This document shows, piece by piece, positions 31,084-43,218 of a stretch of DNA of 64,000 nt. The notes under the pieces were generated by a model that was not told the DNA's origin, did not search any database, and saw nothing but the letters and a program-made list of their open reading frames with translations. The stretch is from the NCBI GenBank assembly GCA_000151295.1, contig GG745344.1, positions 112,229 to 176,228 of the forward strand, given 5' to 3'. This stretch comes from Allomyces macrogynus ATCC 38327 (lineage: Eukaryota > Blastocladiomycota > Blastocladiomycetes > Blastocladiales > Blastocladiaceae). Made by a program: the position numbers and the translations under genes. Each line of letters opens with the position of its first letter. Position 1 is the stretch's first letter.

Positions 31084-32421
31084 GCCGTTGTCGTGATCCA
31101 GTGTGCCTGGCGTCGCCATGTGATGCGGACCTGGCGCCAGTTTCTTGGGTACCAGCATTTTTCCGTACAGCGACCCTGACTCGGCACAATCTCACGCTGC
31201 ATACACGCCTTGGTCCCGACTAGAGAGCAGGCAACGACGATCCAACGTGTTTTCCGCGGTCACCTGGCGCGCAAGCGCATCAAGGTTGCGCTCGAGGAGC
31301 ACTGCCGCCACACGAACCGCATGTACTACGACTCGATGGCGACGAGGATCCAAAGACTGTTCGTGCTTGTTGCTTCCGAATGGACTCTGCATCGACGTCG
31401 GCGACTGACAGGATTTGCAACCAGATGGCGGGGTTACTGGAGCCGCAAGACCGTCTTTAACTTCTATCTGCGCCAGCAATACCTCCACCACGTTGCCAAA
31501 AAGGTGCGTGCTGCATGCTCACGCTCCATTTCATTTCGCCTGATGGGACCTCACACGCACTCCGTGTTCCAGTCGCAGGCCGTTCGTGAGCAGTTGCAAG
31601 AGTACGAGCAGCGTCAGCACGCTCTCTTCACGCACCGCGCGCTGCGCCAGCTGAAAAAGGAGCAAGTCGCCATGGCGAAGCGCGTCCACCACCTGCTCGG
31701 CACGCAGGCCATGCCCGGCGTGCTTGCGCCACCCCCACCACCGCACCAGCCGGCACCGAAACACGTCTCGTTCCACGTGCACCGCCCGCTCTCGCCGACG
31801 GTTCTGCCCAAACTGCCCAAGCGGCGCGAGAGCGTCACGACGCACTCGGACGCGATTCCTCTGATTCCCGACCTGATCAAGGTGCGTGGATTTGGCGAGA
31901 TTTCGGCCAGCACCAACGAAATGGCGCTCGCGCCGCTGCCTAATTCGCCCGGGTCCGGGTCCAGGCTCGGGCTCGGTGGAGTCGCGACGCCGATGCGCGG
32001 GAGCGGGTGCGCCACGCCGCTCACTTCGCCCTCCAAGCCGGTCACAGTCGGTGCCGGGACCGGTGCCGCGTCGCTGGGCACTGCGCCGGCGCGGTACATG
32101 GGCGCGAGTGACACGATGTTGCACCAGGTCGGGCTGTTTGGGCCGCCGCCGAAACGCACGCTTCAGATTGGCGACCGCGAAGTCAAGATCCTGATGCTCG
32201 CGGAAAAGGTGCTCGACACGGAGCGCAAGGCGTGGCATACGTGGATGGACGAGAAGACGGTCGTTGACTTGTGCCGCCCGCTGGTGCGCAAGACGGCGCG
32301 CCTGCCGAGGCGCGTCGAGCAGCTAGTGGTTGAGGAGCCAGTTCCCCTGGAGCGAGTCAAGGCCATGGTGCCGGCGCACTGGAAGCCGCGCGCCAAGGCC
32401 GTGGGCGGGTCCAATCTTTGA
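31084..32421 (+). CDS. SPATA17-like IQ-motif protein (flagellum-associated), start not resolved
   Basis: Supported exons end at 31148, then 31224-31358, 31425-31503 and 31573-32421. Introns are 75, 66 and 69 nt (GTACCA, GTTCGT, GTGCGT). The two shorter introns are multiples of three with no stop. Three IQ motifs follow one another: VIQCAWRRHVMRTWRQFLG, then TTIQRVFRGHLARKRIKV, then TRIQRLWRGYWSRKTVFNFY, the last two completed only by splicing. The pattern MYYDSMATRIQRLWRGYWSR and the later RVHHLLGTQAMPG match SPATA17 (RIQRRWRGY...YLL-T-QIPG). IQ motifs bind calmodulin or EF-hand light chains, and SPATA17 belongs to motile cilia and sperm tails. The C-terminal half is Pro/Ser-rich, then conserved-looking. 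The first exon with ATG was not found. Confidence 0.8.
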
Positions 32422-32687
32422 GGGTCGCGGAGGCGGGAGTGTGGTTGGTCGAGATGGGAGGGGAGTGTGACTGGACTCAAGAATGATGCGGGGAGACGTC
32501 AACGTGAATGTCGCCAGATAGATTGCCCTTTCTTCGTGCGTCTGGTGCGGATCGTGGCCGATCGCGGCAGCGTTCAGGTCGGTTATGCACGACGGATCAA
32601 AGAAGAATCGGCGCTATCAATTAGGTACTTCTACTCTCCACTATCCCCTGCAAGCATGCACAAGAACGCGTGCGATATGCTCTGCTT
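32422..32687. other. Convergent 3' flanks of the SPATA17-like and tyrosinase genes
   Basis: Short AT-richer interval between two stop codons on opposite strands. No gene seen. Confidence 0.5.
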
Positions 32688-34780
32688 CTAGTTGAGGAAG
32701 AGCGCAACAACGGCGGCCACGAGCGCTGCGACCGTCCACGACGCGTGCGTCGTCGCCCCTGCCGACAGCTCCGGTGTCTCGGCCGTGACCTGGTCGGCAT
32801 TCACGACCTGTTCTTGCGTCTCGATGGTCTCCTGATGCAACGTCGTCATCAAGTCCTTGGTCTGGTCCGACATGCCAAACGATGGCACGTAGATGCCCTT
32901 CTTGACGCGCACCTCGACAATCTCCACAATCGTCGCGTACTTCTTTTCGTACTCGCGCACGACCGTGAGGTTGTACCCCATCATCTCGGCAAACTTGCGC
33001 GGCATTTGCGGAATGTAGCGGTCAACGGGCGGAAGCGGTGGCAGGAAGTAGCCCGGGAAGTCCACGGGCGGGAGCGGGTACCCGCGGCGGCGCGGCGGCA
33101 GGTCCCAGCCGTGGTGGCCAAAGACCGGGAACCAGTACGGCGGCCAGGTCGCTGTCGGCGTCGGCTTGGCGGTCGTGGTCGCGCCCTTGGTGCTCGTGGC
33201 CGTGGCCTTGGACGTGGTGCCGGCCTTGGTTGAGGTCGCGCTGGCGGTCGCCGTGGGCTTGACCGTTCCGGACGCGGTGGTGCTGTCAGCGGCCGACGAC
33301 GTGGTGGTGACCGAGGTCAGGGCCGTGGACGAGGACGCAATCGACGTGGCGTTGGTGCTCGCCGTCGCAATCGACGTCCCATTCACGGTCGAGTTGCTCG
33401 AGGGCACAGTCGCGGCCGATGTAGCCACTGCCGTCGAATTGGCAGCGCTGGTTGCCGTCGCCGTCGCCGTCGCCGTCGCCGATGCAGTGCCGTTGCCGCT
33501 CGTTGCCGTCGTCGATACCGAACCGGTCGCCTTGCCCGTCGTGATCGCCGTCGTCGCGGTCGAACTACTGCCCTTGGAGGTGGTGGCGGTCGCCGTTGTG
33601 GTCGTGGACGTGGCCGGGATCGGGTTGAGCGCGCCGGGCTCGAGGTACTGGATACAGTTGGCCTCCAGCGAGTCGACGGAGCTTACGGGCACGTTGTAGA
33701 CGGGCAAGTTGCTCTTCTGGATCCCCTGGTAGGCCGAGTCCTTGGCGCCGTACGACTTTTGCCACGCCGCGTAGACTAAACGAGGGAGGGTGCAAAACGG
33801 GACGCGCGATCAGTTCACGATCAAAACCGGTCGTTGACCACCACCGTTGCGCGCCGCCATCACGAAAAACGTACTTTTGTCAATATACGCATGGTGGAGC
33901 GCGAAAATCGGGTCCTGTGACGACCAGGTCATCTCCATAGTGCCCGAATCCGACCCGACAAACAAGTGCGCAATCGGGTGAATCGTGTACTCGATCATGT
34001 TGCGGTACGACTCCCAGTCCTTGTTGTTGTCGATGAGCGTCTGCACCTCGGGCCCGGACGGGAACCGAATCTTGTTGCCCGAATGGAACCGGCCATCAAG
34101 GCCGTCGGCCGACGATTGGCCAATGCGGCCGTCCGACCCGAACCCGCGCGAAATGCACCCAAACTCCGAGTGCTTGTAGCTGGCAAAAGGCCCCGTCTTG
34201 ATGCACTGCGCCTTGAGGTTCTTGTCCGGGTTCGATCCTCCCATAAAGTCGGCGTCGAAGAGCACCGATTTCTCGGGCTGGTTAAAGTCGAGGTGCTCGG
34301 CCCAGTAAGGGATGGCAACGTTGGGCTTGACGGTGCGAAGGTCCTTTTCCCACTCGATCAGGAACTTACGGTGCCACGGCAAGAATATGGCATTGTTGTG
34401 GATCGTGTTGAAGTTCTTGGAGTGGATCGACGCGTACTCTTCGAGCTTGTTGAGCCCCGGGTACCGCGTCGACGGCTTCTTGGCCAGGCCTGGTCAGCGA
34501 TGGCAGGAGAGCGTTGGTGTCAGCCTGTGCGTACTGCCATCACATTTCGATCATTGCACCCCCGTCCTCCACCATCACCACAAAGGAAAACACACGCACC
34601 GAGCATAGCCGCAACAAAATCGTCCCATTCCTGGTCCGTCAGGTCGCGGAACTCCTTGCGATAAATAATGCCGTTCGGGCACTTGGTCGTCGTACTCGGC
34701 ACCGCATCGACGACGGCCGGCGCGGCCGCAGCGAGCAACACCACGGCGAGCAGCAGTGTCGTCGCGATTGCGCTCTTCAT
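32688..34780 (-). CDS. Secreted tyrosinase, probably GPI-anchored
   Basis: Minus-strand exons 34780-34600, 34489-33875 and 33775-32688, giving 627 residues. Introns are 110 nt (GTGCGT...CAG) and 99 nt (GTACGT...TAG). A signal peptide covers ~1-26 (MKSAIATTLLLAVVLLAAAA). Copper site A histidines are H83, H91 and H100 (SIHSKNFNTIHNNAIFLPWH). Copper site B has H231 and H235 (YTIHPIAH) and H259/H260 in DPIFALHHAYID. Splicing restores DKIYAAW after the second site. A Ser/Thr/Ala-rich stalk of ~150 residues follows, then a Pro-rich segment. The C-terminus is a small-residue site plus the hydrophobic tail WTVAALVAAVVALFLN, typical of a GPI signal. Type-3 copper enzymes oxidise phenols and tyrosyl residues to quinones. 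The wall or cell-surface site is inferred from signal and tail. Confidence 0.9.
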
Positions 34781-36205
34781 GTTTGGCGATTGGAGCGGAG
34801 AGGCGGGCGCGGTCGAGCGCGGCGCGTGGAATCGGGCGGTGCGAGAGTGAATCGGTCGACCGCCAGAACGAGGAAGTCGCGCGCGCGATGGGCCGTCTGC
34901 GAAAGAGAATTGATGAGTTGCGCGTCAATTGCGCTTCTGCCATGGGGGGGGGGGGGGGGGGGGGACATTTTTAAACAGGCATTTGCGCGCGCACCGCCTC
35001 CCTCCCGGTCGTCCACCAGGGCCCGTTTGTCGGCCAGGAGGGTGAGGTAACGACCGACTCCCGGTCGCACGCGCGTGGAGGGGCATCCGGGCCGGTTACG
35101 CGCGTGCGGAGCCCCGCATCCGCCACGCGCAACGCGTTGCAATTCAGAAGGAAGAGGTGGTGGCAAGCTTGCATGGTCTCTGCGCCATTGCGAATCGCTC
35201 GCGGCGGAGGCTGGAACTGGCGTTCATCGTCGCCTCATCGTTGTTGCCGAAGCGCCACACACAACAACGAGAGTGCCTTTTGAACAGCAAAAGCACTCCG
35301 AAATACAATTTGCCTCGTGCAGTTTCGTCGAGCGAACTTGCGGTTGTTTCGTAAACGCGCGCGTCGTCATCCACCACCAGGACAAGAAAAGTTGGCCTCA
35401 AACACAAGCAACCGGCGCGCGCGCACGCGCGTCCAGGAAATTGCTCGCGTGGCGGCGAGCGGCCGCAGCAAAGCGATGTGTCGCGCAACATGTCAGGGCG
35501 AGGTCAAAGAGAACACAACAAGAAGGGTGTTGCCTGCTGAAGGGTCTCTCGCATGCTCCGTTCGACAAGACAGCGTGTGTTTACCGGTCGTTCTCCATTC
35601 TGAGGACACGATTTGATGGTTGAACACGACGAGCCCGGGTTGCAGACTGTGGTTGATGTTGAATGAGCAAAGCTCAGCGGAGCGCGCTGAGACTGACGGC
35701 GACCACTTTGACAACAGGGTGGAGAAAAGAATACCATGCATCAAATCACGATTTTCAGTGTTCACAGCGAAGGGGTGTGTGGAGAAGTATTGTCAAATTG
35801 CGGCCACGGCCAAGCTGGAATGTCATGCAGCGACCTGGACCTCGACCAACCTCTTGAATTGGGCTCCGCGATTCGCAACGACCCTGAAAAGAGAACCGAA
35901 ATTGTTGCAAACGAGCGGGCGGGCTGCAGGCGCTGCAAGAGAGCGTTCTCGAGCAGATCGATGCGGGGATACCGATTGCCGTCGGTGCGAGACGCGTGCG
36001 CGACCTGGGCGATCAAAGTGTCAAAACCATCATCATTTTTCCACGAACAAACCGTGGAAGCAACGGATCACGCCCTTTGCACGTGCTCTTGTCAATACGC
36101 CGGCCTGCCTCCGGTCATTGCGTTCGATGCATGCCCAGACTGGCCACGAGCACGACCCGCCAACCAGCACCCTGCCCGGCCTTGCTCTCCCTTCCCATCA
36201 TCACC
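34781..36205. other. Intergenic, upstream of tyrosinase and P1 genes
   Basis: Divergent 1.4-kb region with a 21-base poly-G run at 34944-34964. No coding frame with recognisable content and no clear TATA box. Confidence 0.5.
34944..34964. repeat. Poly-G homopolymer (21 G)
   Basis: Uninterrupted G run upstream of the tyrosinase gene. Length in homopolymers of this size is error-prone. Confidence 0.9.
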
Positions 36206-36971
36206 ATGTCCGGCATCACCGAGAAGGCCATCGCGTACGCCGCCCTGATCCTCGCCGACGAGGGCATCGAGATCACCGTGAGTACCCGACGATTTCCGCT
36301 CGCCTGGCCCGCTTGCACGCGCGCACGCTCGCACGCACATGATTGGCCATGACGCCAGCCGCCGCCGCATGTCGAGAAGGACCTTGCATCGCACGCTGCC
36401 ACACTGCCTGCCCGCTCACACGGAGCGCCGCCCCTTTCCATCGTCGTTCTGCCGCCCCGAGTCGCCCACGATCCCGACACATAGGCGTGGGCTCCTTTTT
36501 TCAGCGGAGCAGCGTGGCATAGCATACTGCAGTCTCTCTCTCCTCGAAGAGCCGTGCGCGCGTGCCAAGTGCTGGCCGGTGGTTCATTTGTTCCTGGACC
36601 TGTTCTCACTCGCGCCACTCTTTTTTTCCTTCCTCAAGGCCGAGAAGCTCCAGCAGCTCACCGACGCCGCTGGTGTTGAGGTCGACTCGATCTGGTTCTC
36701 GCTCTTCGCCAAGGCCCTCGCCGGTGTCTCGGTCACGGACCTCATCAACAACGTCGGCTCGGGTACGCTTTCGTGACGCTCCTTGCCCTAGCTCCTGGCG
36801 AGACTAACCCTTGGCCATCTTCTCCACCCTACCGTAGGCCCCGCCGGTGCCGCCGCCCCTGGTGCCGCCGCCGCTGGTGGTGACGCTGCCGCCGCCGAGG
36901 CCGCTGCCGAGCCCGAGGAGGAGGAGAAGGAGGAGTCGGACGACGACATGGGCTTCGGTCTCTTCGACTAA
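36206..36971 (+). CDS. RPP1: 60S acidic ribosomal protein P1
   Basis: Exons 36206-36277, 36639-36762 and 36838-36971, giving 109 residues, the usual P1 length. Intron 1 is 361 nt (GTGAGT...AAG), long for this window, as is common for the first intron of fungal ribosomal protein genes. Intron 2 is 75 nt (GTACGC...TAG) with a CTAAC branch site at 36804-36808. The N-terminal dimerisation domain has [15 protein letters not shown] and [13 protein letters not shown]. An Ala/Gly hinge and acidic stretch lead to the universal tail [12 protein letters not shown]1 pairs with P2 on the P0 stalk and recruits elongation factors. LFAKALAGV and the short N-terminus favour P1 over P2. Confidence 0.96.
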
Positions 36972-38061
36972 GCTCGTCGCGTATTTTCCGGCAACGGGTC
37001 CAAAAAAACATCCCTGCGCTGGGTTTATTTTGCAACGCCATTCATCCCTTTTGCTGGTGTCACGGACAGTCAGAGCCCAGACCCATGCCACTGGTTTCCT
37101 CCATTTTCTTCTCAGCTTGAGCCCTTAACGCGCCGCAACTCAAAGCCATCGAAGTAGTCTTCGTGTAAACATGAGACCAGGACCAGTCTTGATCCTGACT
37201 TGGCCGGTGCCCAACTGTGCCCAGCCGTGCTCAACGCCACCGGTCGCGGTTCTCGGCAGAGCAACGAGATTGTCTCGGGATAACGGCGACCAGCAAGGAC
37301 TTCGGGCTGGTCCCATGCAGCACATTCCCTGACACAGAGCCATTACTTTCACCCAACCCATGCGCGCACCCCGACGACATCAAAAAACTCCGCGGCTTCG
37401 CTTGCAAAACAGCACCGCCCATCGACGTCGTGGACTGAAAACCGGAACAAACGATGCTAGCGAGCAATGACCCACCGAAGTCTGGCGGATCGATCGCTCG
37501 ACAAGGCAACGCTGCACGTGATGCAAATCAACAACCCTTCAAAGTGCCAATTACAACCTCCCACCGCGATTTCTCTACAACACTCAGGCACGATCGAAGC
37601 AGTTCCGCGCCCATATGCTGTGGCCGGCAGCTGTCAAAACGTGTTGCCAAGACGATTCTGTAATCGTCTCTAACATACGGTCGTTGGTTGTGGACATTGC
37701 CACCATGTTCTTCCAGCATACATACGGAGGCACATCTGCTTTGCTTTTGCTGGCTTTATGGCACGAAAAATGTCGAGACCTCTTCTTGGGTTGATTGTTA
37801 CGTTGATGTGGCTGTGTGGACGTGGGGCATCCACGACAACAACACCGTTCTCTGGCCTTTTTGCCGTTTTTGGCAGTCTTTGTTTAACGTGTTTTGATCG
37901 CCACTGCGAGTGCGGGTGCGAGGGCACCAAGCGTTGACTGTGGGCTGTGCGACACGATATGCTTCGCGACAACGTCAACCACGACCAAAAACCGCGTTCA
38001 TGTATATAAAAACTATCGAACAGCTCGCCGCGGCGCGGCGGATGGGGAACTCGCCAAAATC
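36972..38061. other. Convergent intergenic region between RPP1 and the H-protein gene
   Basis: About 1.1 kb between two 3' ends, long for this gene-dense interval. It contains TATATAAAAAC at ~38001-38012, but no recognisable gene or RNA beside it. Confidence 0.45.
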
Positions 38062-38882
38062 TTACTCGGACGTGAGCTTCAGGTAGGCGGCCTCGTCGAG
38101 CAGTGCCTCGAGCTCGGCCTCGTTCGAGATCTTGATCTTGCAGAGCCAGCCTGGAACAGAACCGCGGCCACAAGCGTCAGTGCTACCTGTCCAGGAAAAC
38201 GGTCCTCTCTTGCGTCCTTGTTGTCGTAACGACGCAGCTCGCGCGACCAACGACAGCACCAACGACAACACCAACGACAATATCAACGCACCCTGGTCAA
38301 ACGGCGACTCGTTGATGAGACCCGACTCGGCCTCGAGCGCCTCGTTGGCCTCGACAATCTCGCCCGAAATCGGCGCGTAAATGTCGGACGCGGCCTTGAC
38401 GGACTCGACGGCACCGATCGTGTCTGTTTTTCAGCATGCAGCACAGGACCAAACGGTCAGGTCAGGCAGGTTCGGTACTCGCATTTCGTTTCAAACCAGT
38501 CGAACGGGCTAGCCCAGTCGGTCGGGCCCGCGTGGGTTGCAAGACGCACGGACCCTTGATGGCCACGGACTTGCCAACCTCCGGCAGCTCCACAAAGACC
38601 ACGTCGCCGAGCGCCTTGGCCGCGTAGTCGGTGATGCCCATCGTGCCGATCTTGCCGTCCTCGGAAACGACCACCCACTCGTGGTCCTTGGTGTAGCGGC
38701 GGCCAGCTACGGAAGAACGCGAGCGAGTCGAGATGAGCTCATGGGTGTTGGGGCATGAATTGGCGAGTTGTAGAGCGGTAACGCTCACCGGTCGCGTAGC
38801 CGCGCACGGCCAGGCGCAGCGGCGACGCCGTGGCGACACGGGCGGCGACAATTGTGCGGGCAGCAAGCGTGCGGATGGACAT
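38062..38882 (-). CDS. GCV3: Glycine cleavage system H protein, mitochondrial
   Basis: Minus-strand exons 38882-38789, 38706-38554, 38423-38292 and 38150-38062, giving 155 residues. Introns are 81, 130 and 141 nt (GTGAGC, GTCCGT, GTGCGT). The first exon is an Arg/Ala/Ser-rich presequence of ~32 residues, typical for mitochondrial import. The mature domain reads [30 protein letters not shown], and the lipoyl-attachment block [12 protein letters not shown] with Lys93 as the lipoylated residue. It ends [14 protein letters not shown]. Splice joins fall inside these conserved blocks and restore them exactly. The lipoyl arm shuttles the aminomethyl group of glycine between the P, T and L proteins in the mitochondrial matrix. 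Confidence 0.96.
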
Positions 38883-39378
38883 GGTGCTGGCGGTGGTGTC
38901 GATCCTGTCGAGAGGCTGGATTCCAAAGCGGAGAGAGAGAGGGAGGGTGGGTGCGTCTCGGTCAATCCTGTAGGCTGTTGCAGCAAAGGCCGCAAGAACA
39001 CGTCCGAAACGCTCAGCAAAAAATAAACGACACGCGGGCCCAAAGCTCTGCTCGGCAAACTTCGGAGGCGGCGCCATGCTTCCTCCTGCCGTTTTGCCCA
39101 CCGAAGCGCGAAAACCTGACACAAAAATTTGATACACCGCTGCTCACGGCGCTCATGGCGCTCAGGGCGGCGGCGATGTGGAGCATGTGGAGCGGGAAAC
39201 AAATGAGGCAACCTCGCGTGCCTCGCGGTTCTGGGTGAGGATCAGGCGCTGGCGACGCGATACCTGCTCGCTTCCAACGGTTTCCGGCCCGTCGTCAGCA
39301 CCCAGTGCCGCGGCAGCAGAGCCAACATCATAAATGTATTAACAAGGGGAGCTGTGCGAGCCCACAACGCATCCACGA
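38883..39378. other. Intergenic between the H-protein gene and NDC80
   Basis: Upstream of the H-protein gene and downstream of NDC80, both minus strand. Nothing recognised. Confidence 0.5.
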
Positions 39379-41405
39379 TCACGGTGCAGCAAAGAACGCG
39401 TCGGCCTCGCGATTCAATGCCTCCTCTGCCGTCTCCACCCAGGCCGGTGCCAGAGCGGATCCTGGTCCGGGCCCCACCAAGGCCACGTCCGCTTCTGGCA
39501 TGCCCGCACCCGCACCGCCGACAACGGCCTCAGCCATCTCCGCGTCGCTGTCGACCGGCAAATCGTCAAACTCGGTCGGCGGCAACATCAACCCGTGCAT
39601 TTCGTCGCGCAGCAAGACGAGTTCCTGGCGCACCTGCTCCTTGGCGGCGCGCAGCGACGTGAACACGTTGCCGAGGTACTCGGTCGTCTGCTTGTCGACC
39701 ATGCGCAGCTTGGCGTGCACGCGGTTATGATCGCCACTGACCTTGCGCGACGCGTTTTCCAATTTCCATTGGTTGCCGCGCGCGCGGTCTTCGATTCGCC
39801 CTTTCGCCGTACGCGCCTCCAAGGTCGCGCTTTGCAGCTGCTGCACGTCGTGGTCGTGCTGCCTGCGCAACTGCCCGCGCGACTCCTGCTGCCCGCGCAA
39901 GGCCGCCTCGAGTTTGTCCTTGGTCGCTTGCAATTCGTGCACACGTTCCCGGCCAGCGTAAATCTCCTCCTTCATCGCCGCGAGCTTGGTCTGGCCCGAC
40001 GACAGCTCCATCTTGAGTTCGGTGATGAGCCGGTCGAGCGCGTCGCGAATCGGCTCGCGCGCCGCAGCGGGGCACATGGCGCGCGGGTCCTTGGCGTCGT
40101 GCTGGAAAACAAGTTCAAACTGGACGTTGTACTTTTGCGCGACGGGCGACGCCGAGGACGGGATCAGGCCGAGCGTCTGCGCCTGCATCGTGTACTCGCG
40201 GAACAGTTTTTTGGCCTCCTGGATCAACGTGTCGAGCTCGAGCTTCTTGTTCCAGAACAATGTCGCGTCAGCGTCGTTGCGCGTGCGCAGTTCCTCGATC
40301 ATGCGCGTGAGCCTCTCCTGCTCGGCAGCCATGCGCTCGGCCTGGTCGCGCTTGATTTTTTGGTTGTTGATCCGGTGCTCGAGCTCGGCAATGCGGTCGC
40401 GCTGCTGGGCAATGTTGGCGAGTAATTGCTGCTGCTCCTCGGTCTTGTCTTGCCGCTGGGTAAAGGCTTGGGCGGCACTGTTTTCGAGCTCGGCCAGCTT
40501 GTCGCTGAAGGCCTTGATGTCGCTTTGCAGGCCATAGCTGACCTTTTCGGCCTCGTCCAGCGCCGACGGCGCGTCGCAGAGGTGCTGGATCTCGGTTTTG
40601 AGGGTGTCGCACTTGGACTTGGTCTCGGCAATGTCGCGCTCGACGAGGACTTGCTTTTCGTCTAGCGAGGAGCGCCGCGGTGATGGTGGTGAGCGTGCAT
40701 CACGAGGAGATGCCGAGTTGCGCGACGAGCAATGAGACATTCAATCCGGTCGGCGACATAGGCCGGGCGTGACCGTACGGTAGCTGTTGCGAATACTCTG
40801 GTCAATCTCCTCGTCGGTCATGCCGTTGAGCCGCATGTTCATGGTGCTGCACATGTCGCGGTAGGCCTGCGACGGCTCGCCGAGCGCGAAATCGTCATCG
40901 TCGTCCTCGACCGTGTCATAGATCTGTTGGTGCCGAACCAGCCAGCGTTGTCAGCGGCACGGTCATAGTGCAGATTCGAGCGAACGGGCAAGCAATCCAG
41001 CGTCCGCGCGCGCACCTTGATAATCTCGACCATCCACACGAGCAACCCCAAAATGGTCGGCCGCGACTTGACCGACCCGACGGCCATGAGCGTCATTTTC
41101 GAGACCGTGTCGGCAAACGGGTACCGGAGCACGTTCTTCAAGATATTGGTCACCTCGGTCTCAAACGACTTGGACGACCACTGGTAGTCGGGCTCGATCA
41201 GCGCAAACAGGAACCGGAAAATGCTTGAGAAATCCTTTTGCGTGAGCCCGGAATTCCACCGGGATGCCGGCACCATGTCCGGGAACCGCTTGTCGCGCAA
41301 GAAATCAGAGAGCACCGAGATGGCCTCGTCCTGGAACTCGGCCGACCGGATCTTGCGCGGGTCCGGCTTGCTCGCGTTGGCGGCGCTGGCGCGCCGGCTG
41401 GCCAT
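39379..41405 (-). CDS. NDC80: Kinetochore protein NDC80/HEC1
   Basis: Minus-strand exons 41405-41016, 40923-40779 and 40661-39379, giving 605 residues (human 642). Introns are 92 nt (GTGCGC...CAG) and 117 nt (GTACGG...TAG). The N-terminus has a short basic tail (MASRRAS) and then the calponin-homology domain: LTQKDFSSIFRFLFALIEPD, FETEVTNILKNVLRYPFADT and ILGLLVWMVEIIK, matching the NDC80 pattern KDFLKIFTFLYGFL...ALVWLIDCI. An acidic linker follows, then long coiled coil from ~residue 190 to ~540 broken around FREYTMQAQTLGL. The tail is acidic and Ala-rich. NDC80 binds microtubules within the NDC80-NUF2-SPC24-SPC25 complex. The second exon junction is the least certain, but it is in frame. 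Confidence 0.9.
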
Positions 41406-41781
41406 GGTCGTAGGCCGGGTGTGGGCGGGTGGCGCCAAGCGCGAGATGTGTGAATGGACCGCTTGAGTGGCCAAGACTGTCGCAGCGCGCGTTCTGGAGC
41501 GTTTGATTGCAGCAGGTTGCTTACTGAATGTGGTCGACGGTGTGAAATGGATCGTTCGCGAATCAGTTGACGTTGAGGATGTGGAAGCCGAGCAGCGAGC
41601 GACGGTGCGCGGGGAGACAGTTGCGGTGGGCAATCGGCGTGACGGCACGTTGTGGGGGACACTTCCGTGATCACCGGCTTGTTGACCAACCTTCCCTGGT
41701 GACGGCTTGCTCGCAGTGTTCACCAGCACCCAACTTCTCGACGATCCAGCAACGTTCTGGCCCGTGCCACTCTCTGCAATC
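41406..41781. other. Divergent promoter of NDC80 and OXA1
   Basis: 376 bases between two start codons on opposite strands. No clear TATA box. Confidence 0.5.
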
Positions 41782-43218
41782 ATGTTCGCTGCAGCAAGGA
41801 TCCAACTGGTCGCCCGCGCCGCGTTGTCGGCAACCGCTCGCCCGTCGTCGGCATGGGCCGCTGCTCCACGCCAAGCACGCCTGTTGCGTGCGTCGCTGCT
41901 GCCGCCTGCCCAATGGTGGGTGTCCTGCATCTGACAAGATAACTGTAGCCATAACCACTGGTCATGGTCAAGCGCGGTGCGGTGCGCACGTTGATGGGCC
42001 ATTTACACGAGCAAAGTCGACTGACCAGCATGCTCTGGCCAATCTGCAATTCATAGCGGCCTGGCCCCCGCCGGCCTGGTCGCGCGCCGCGCCTTTTCGT
42101 CCTCGTCCTCGCTCTTGTCTTCGTCCACCCCCTCGCAGCCGCCGCAGCAACCGGACGCGCTGCTGACGCCCTTTGAATTCCACTTTGACGACCCGCTTGC
42201 GCGCGCCGATGCCGCCCGCGCTGCCGTCGACGCCATCAGCACCACGAGCGATGCCACGACCGCGACCGTCGTGCACGCCATTGGCGACCTGCACGCTGCC
42301 GGGCTCGCGAGCGCATGGACCCCCGTCGGGTGGATCCAGCAAGGGCTCGAAGTTCTGCACGCGACCGCGGGTCTGCCGTGGTGGGCTTCGATCGCGGCCA
42401 TGACCGTGGGCATTCGCTTTACGCTGTTCCCGCTCATGGTCAAGCTGCAGCGCAACGCCGTCGTCATGCACAACATTCGTCCGGAGCTCGACCGGATCAC
42501 GGCGATGATCCAGACGGCGCAGCAGTCGGGTGATGCCGTGGCGATGAAGGAGGCTGCCATGGCCGCGCAGGACTTGTTCCACAGGCACAATGTGCACCCG
42601 CTCAAGGCCCTTGGCGTGCCGCTCATGCAGGCGCCGATCATGATCTCGTTCTTCCTCGCGATCCGCAACTTGGCCGAGGCCAACATCCCGTCGTTTGCGC
42701 ACGGCGGGCTCGCGTGGTTCACCGACTTGGGCGCCGCCGACCCGTACTATGCGCTGCCGATTGCCGCGTCGGCCGGGTTCTTGACGGTGATTGAGTTGGG
42801 CGCCGAGACGGGCGTGCGCAACGCGCAGACGGACACGATGCGCAAGTACATGCGGATTGCGGGTGTCGCCATGGTCCCGCTCACGGCCTCGATGCCGTCG
42901 GTACGTTGCCTTGATTTCCTTACGCACACGGCGCTGCTCATGGCTCACGCAACCTTTGTCTCGATTGTGTAGGGCGTCTTTGTCTACTGGATCACGTCGA
43001 ACCTGTTTACGCTCGTGCAGGCGCAAATCTTGAAAAACGAAACGATTCGCGCCAAGGTCGGGATCCCCAAGCTGATTGCGCATGAGCCGGTCGCCTCGGC
43101 CGCGGGCACCAAGGAAATGGGATTCATGGACGGGTTCAAGGCCGCGTTGGAGGCTGCGAGCAAGGAGAACGAGGAGAAGGCGCGCCAGCAGAAAATGCAG
43201 GAGCCGCCGCGCAAGTAG
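41782..43218 (+). CDS. OXA1: Mitochondrial inner-membrane insertase OXA1
   Basis: Exons 41782-41915, 42057-42900 and 42973-43218, giving 407 residues. Introns are 141 nt (GTGGGT...TAG) and 72 nt (GTACGT...TAG). The N-terminus is Arg/Ala-rich (presequence). The YidC/Oxa1/Alb3 core starts at WTPVGWIQQGLEVLH, with WWASIAAMTVGIRFTLFPLM, the loop helix KLQRNAVVMHNIRPEL, HPLKALGVPLMQAPIMISFF, and the last helix VFVYWITSNLFTLVQ restored by the second splice. The matrix-side C-terminal tail is charged, as in Oxa1, where it contacts the mitoribosome. The protein inserts mitochondrially made and conserved-sorted proteins into the inner membrane. Confidence 0.95.
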
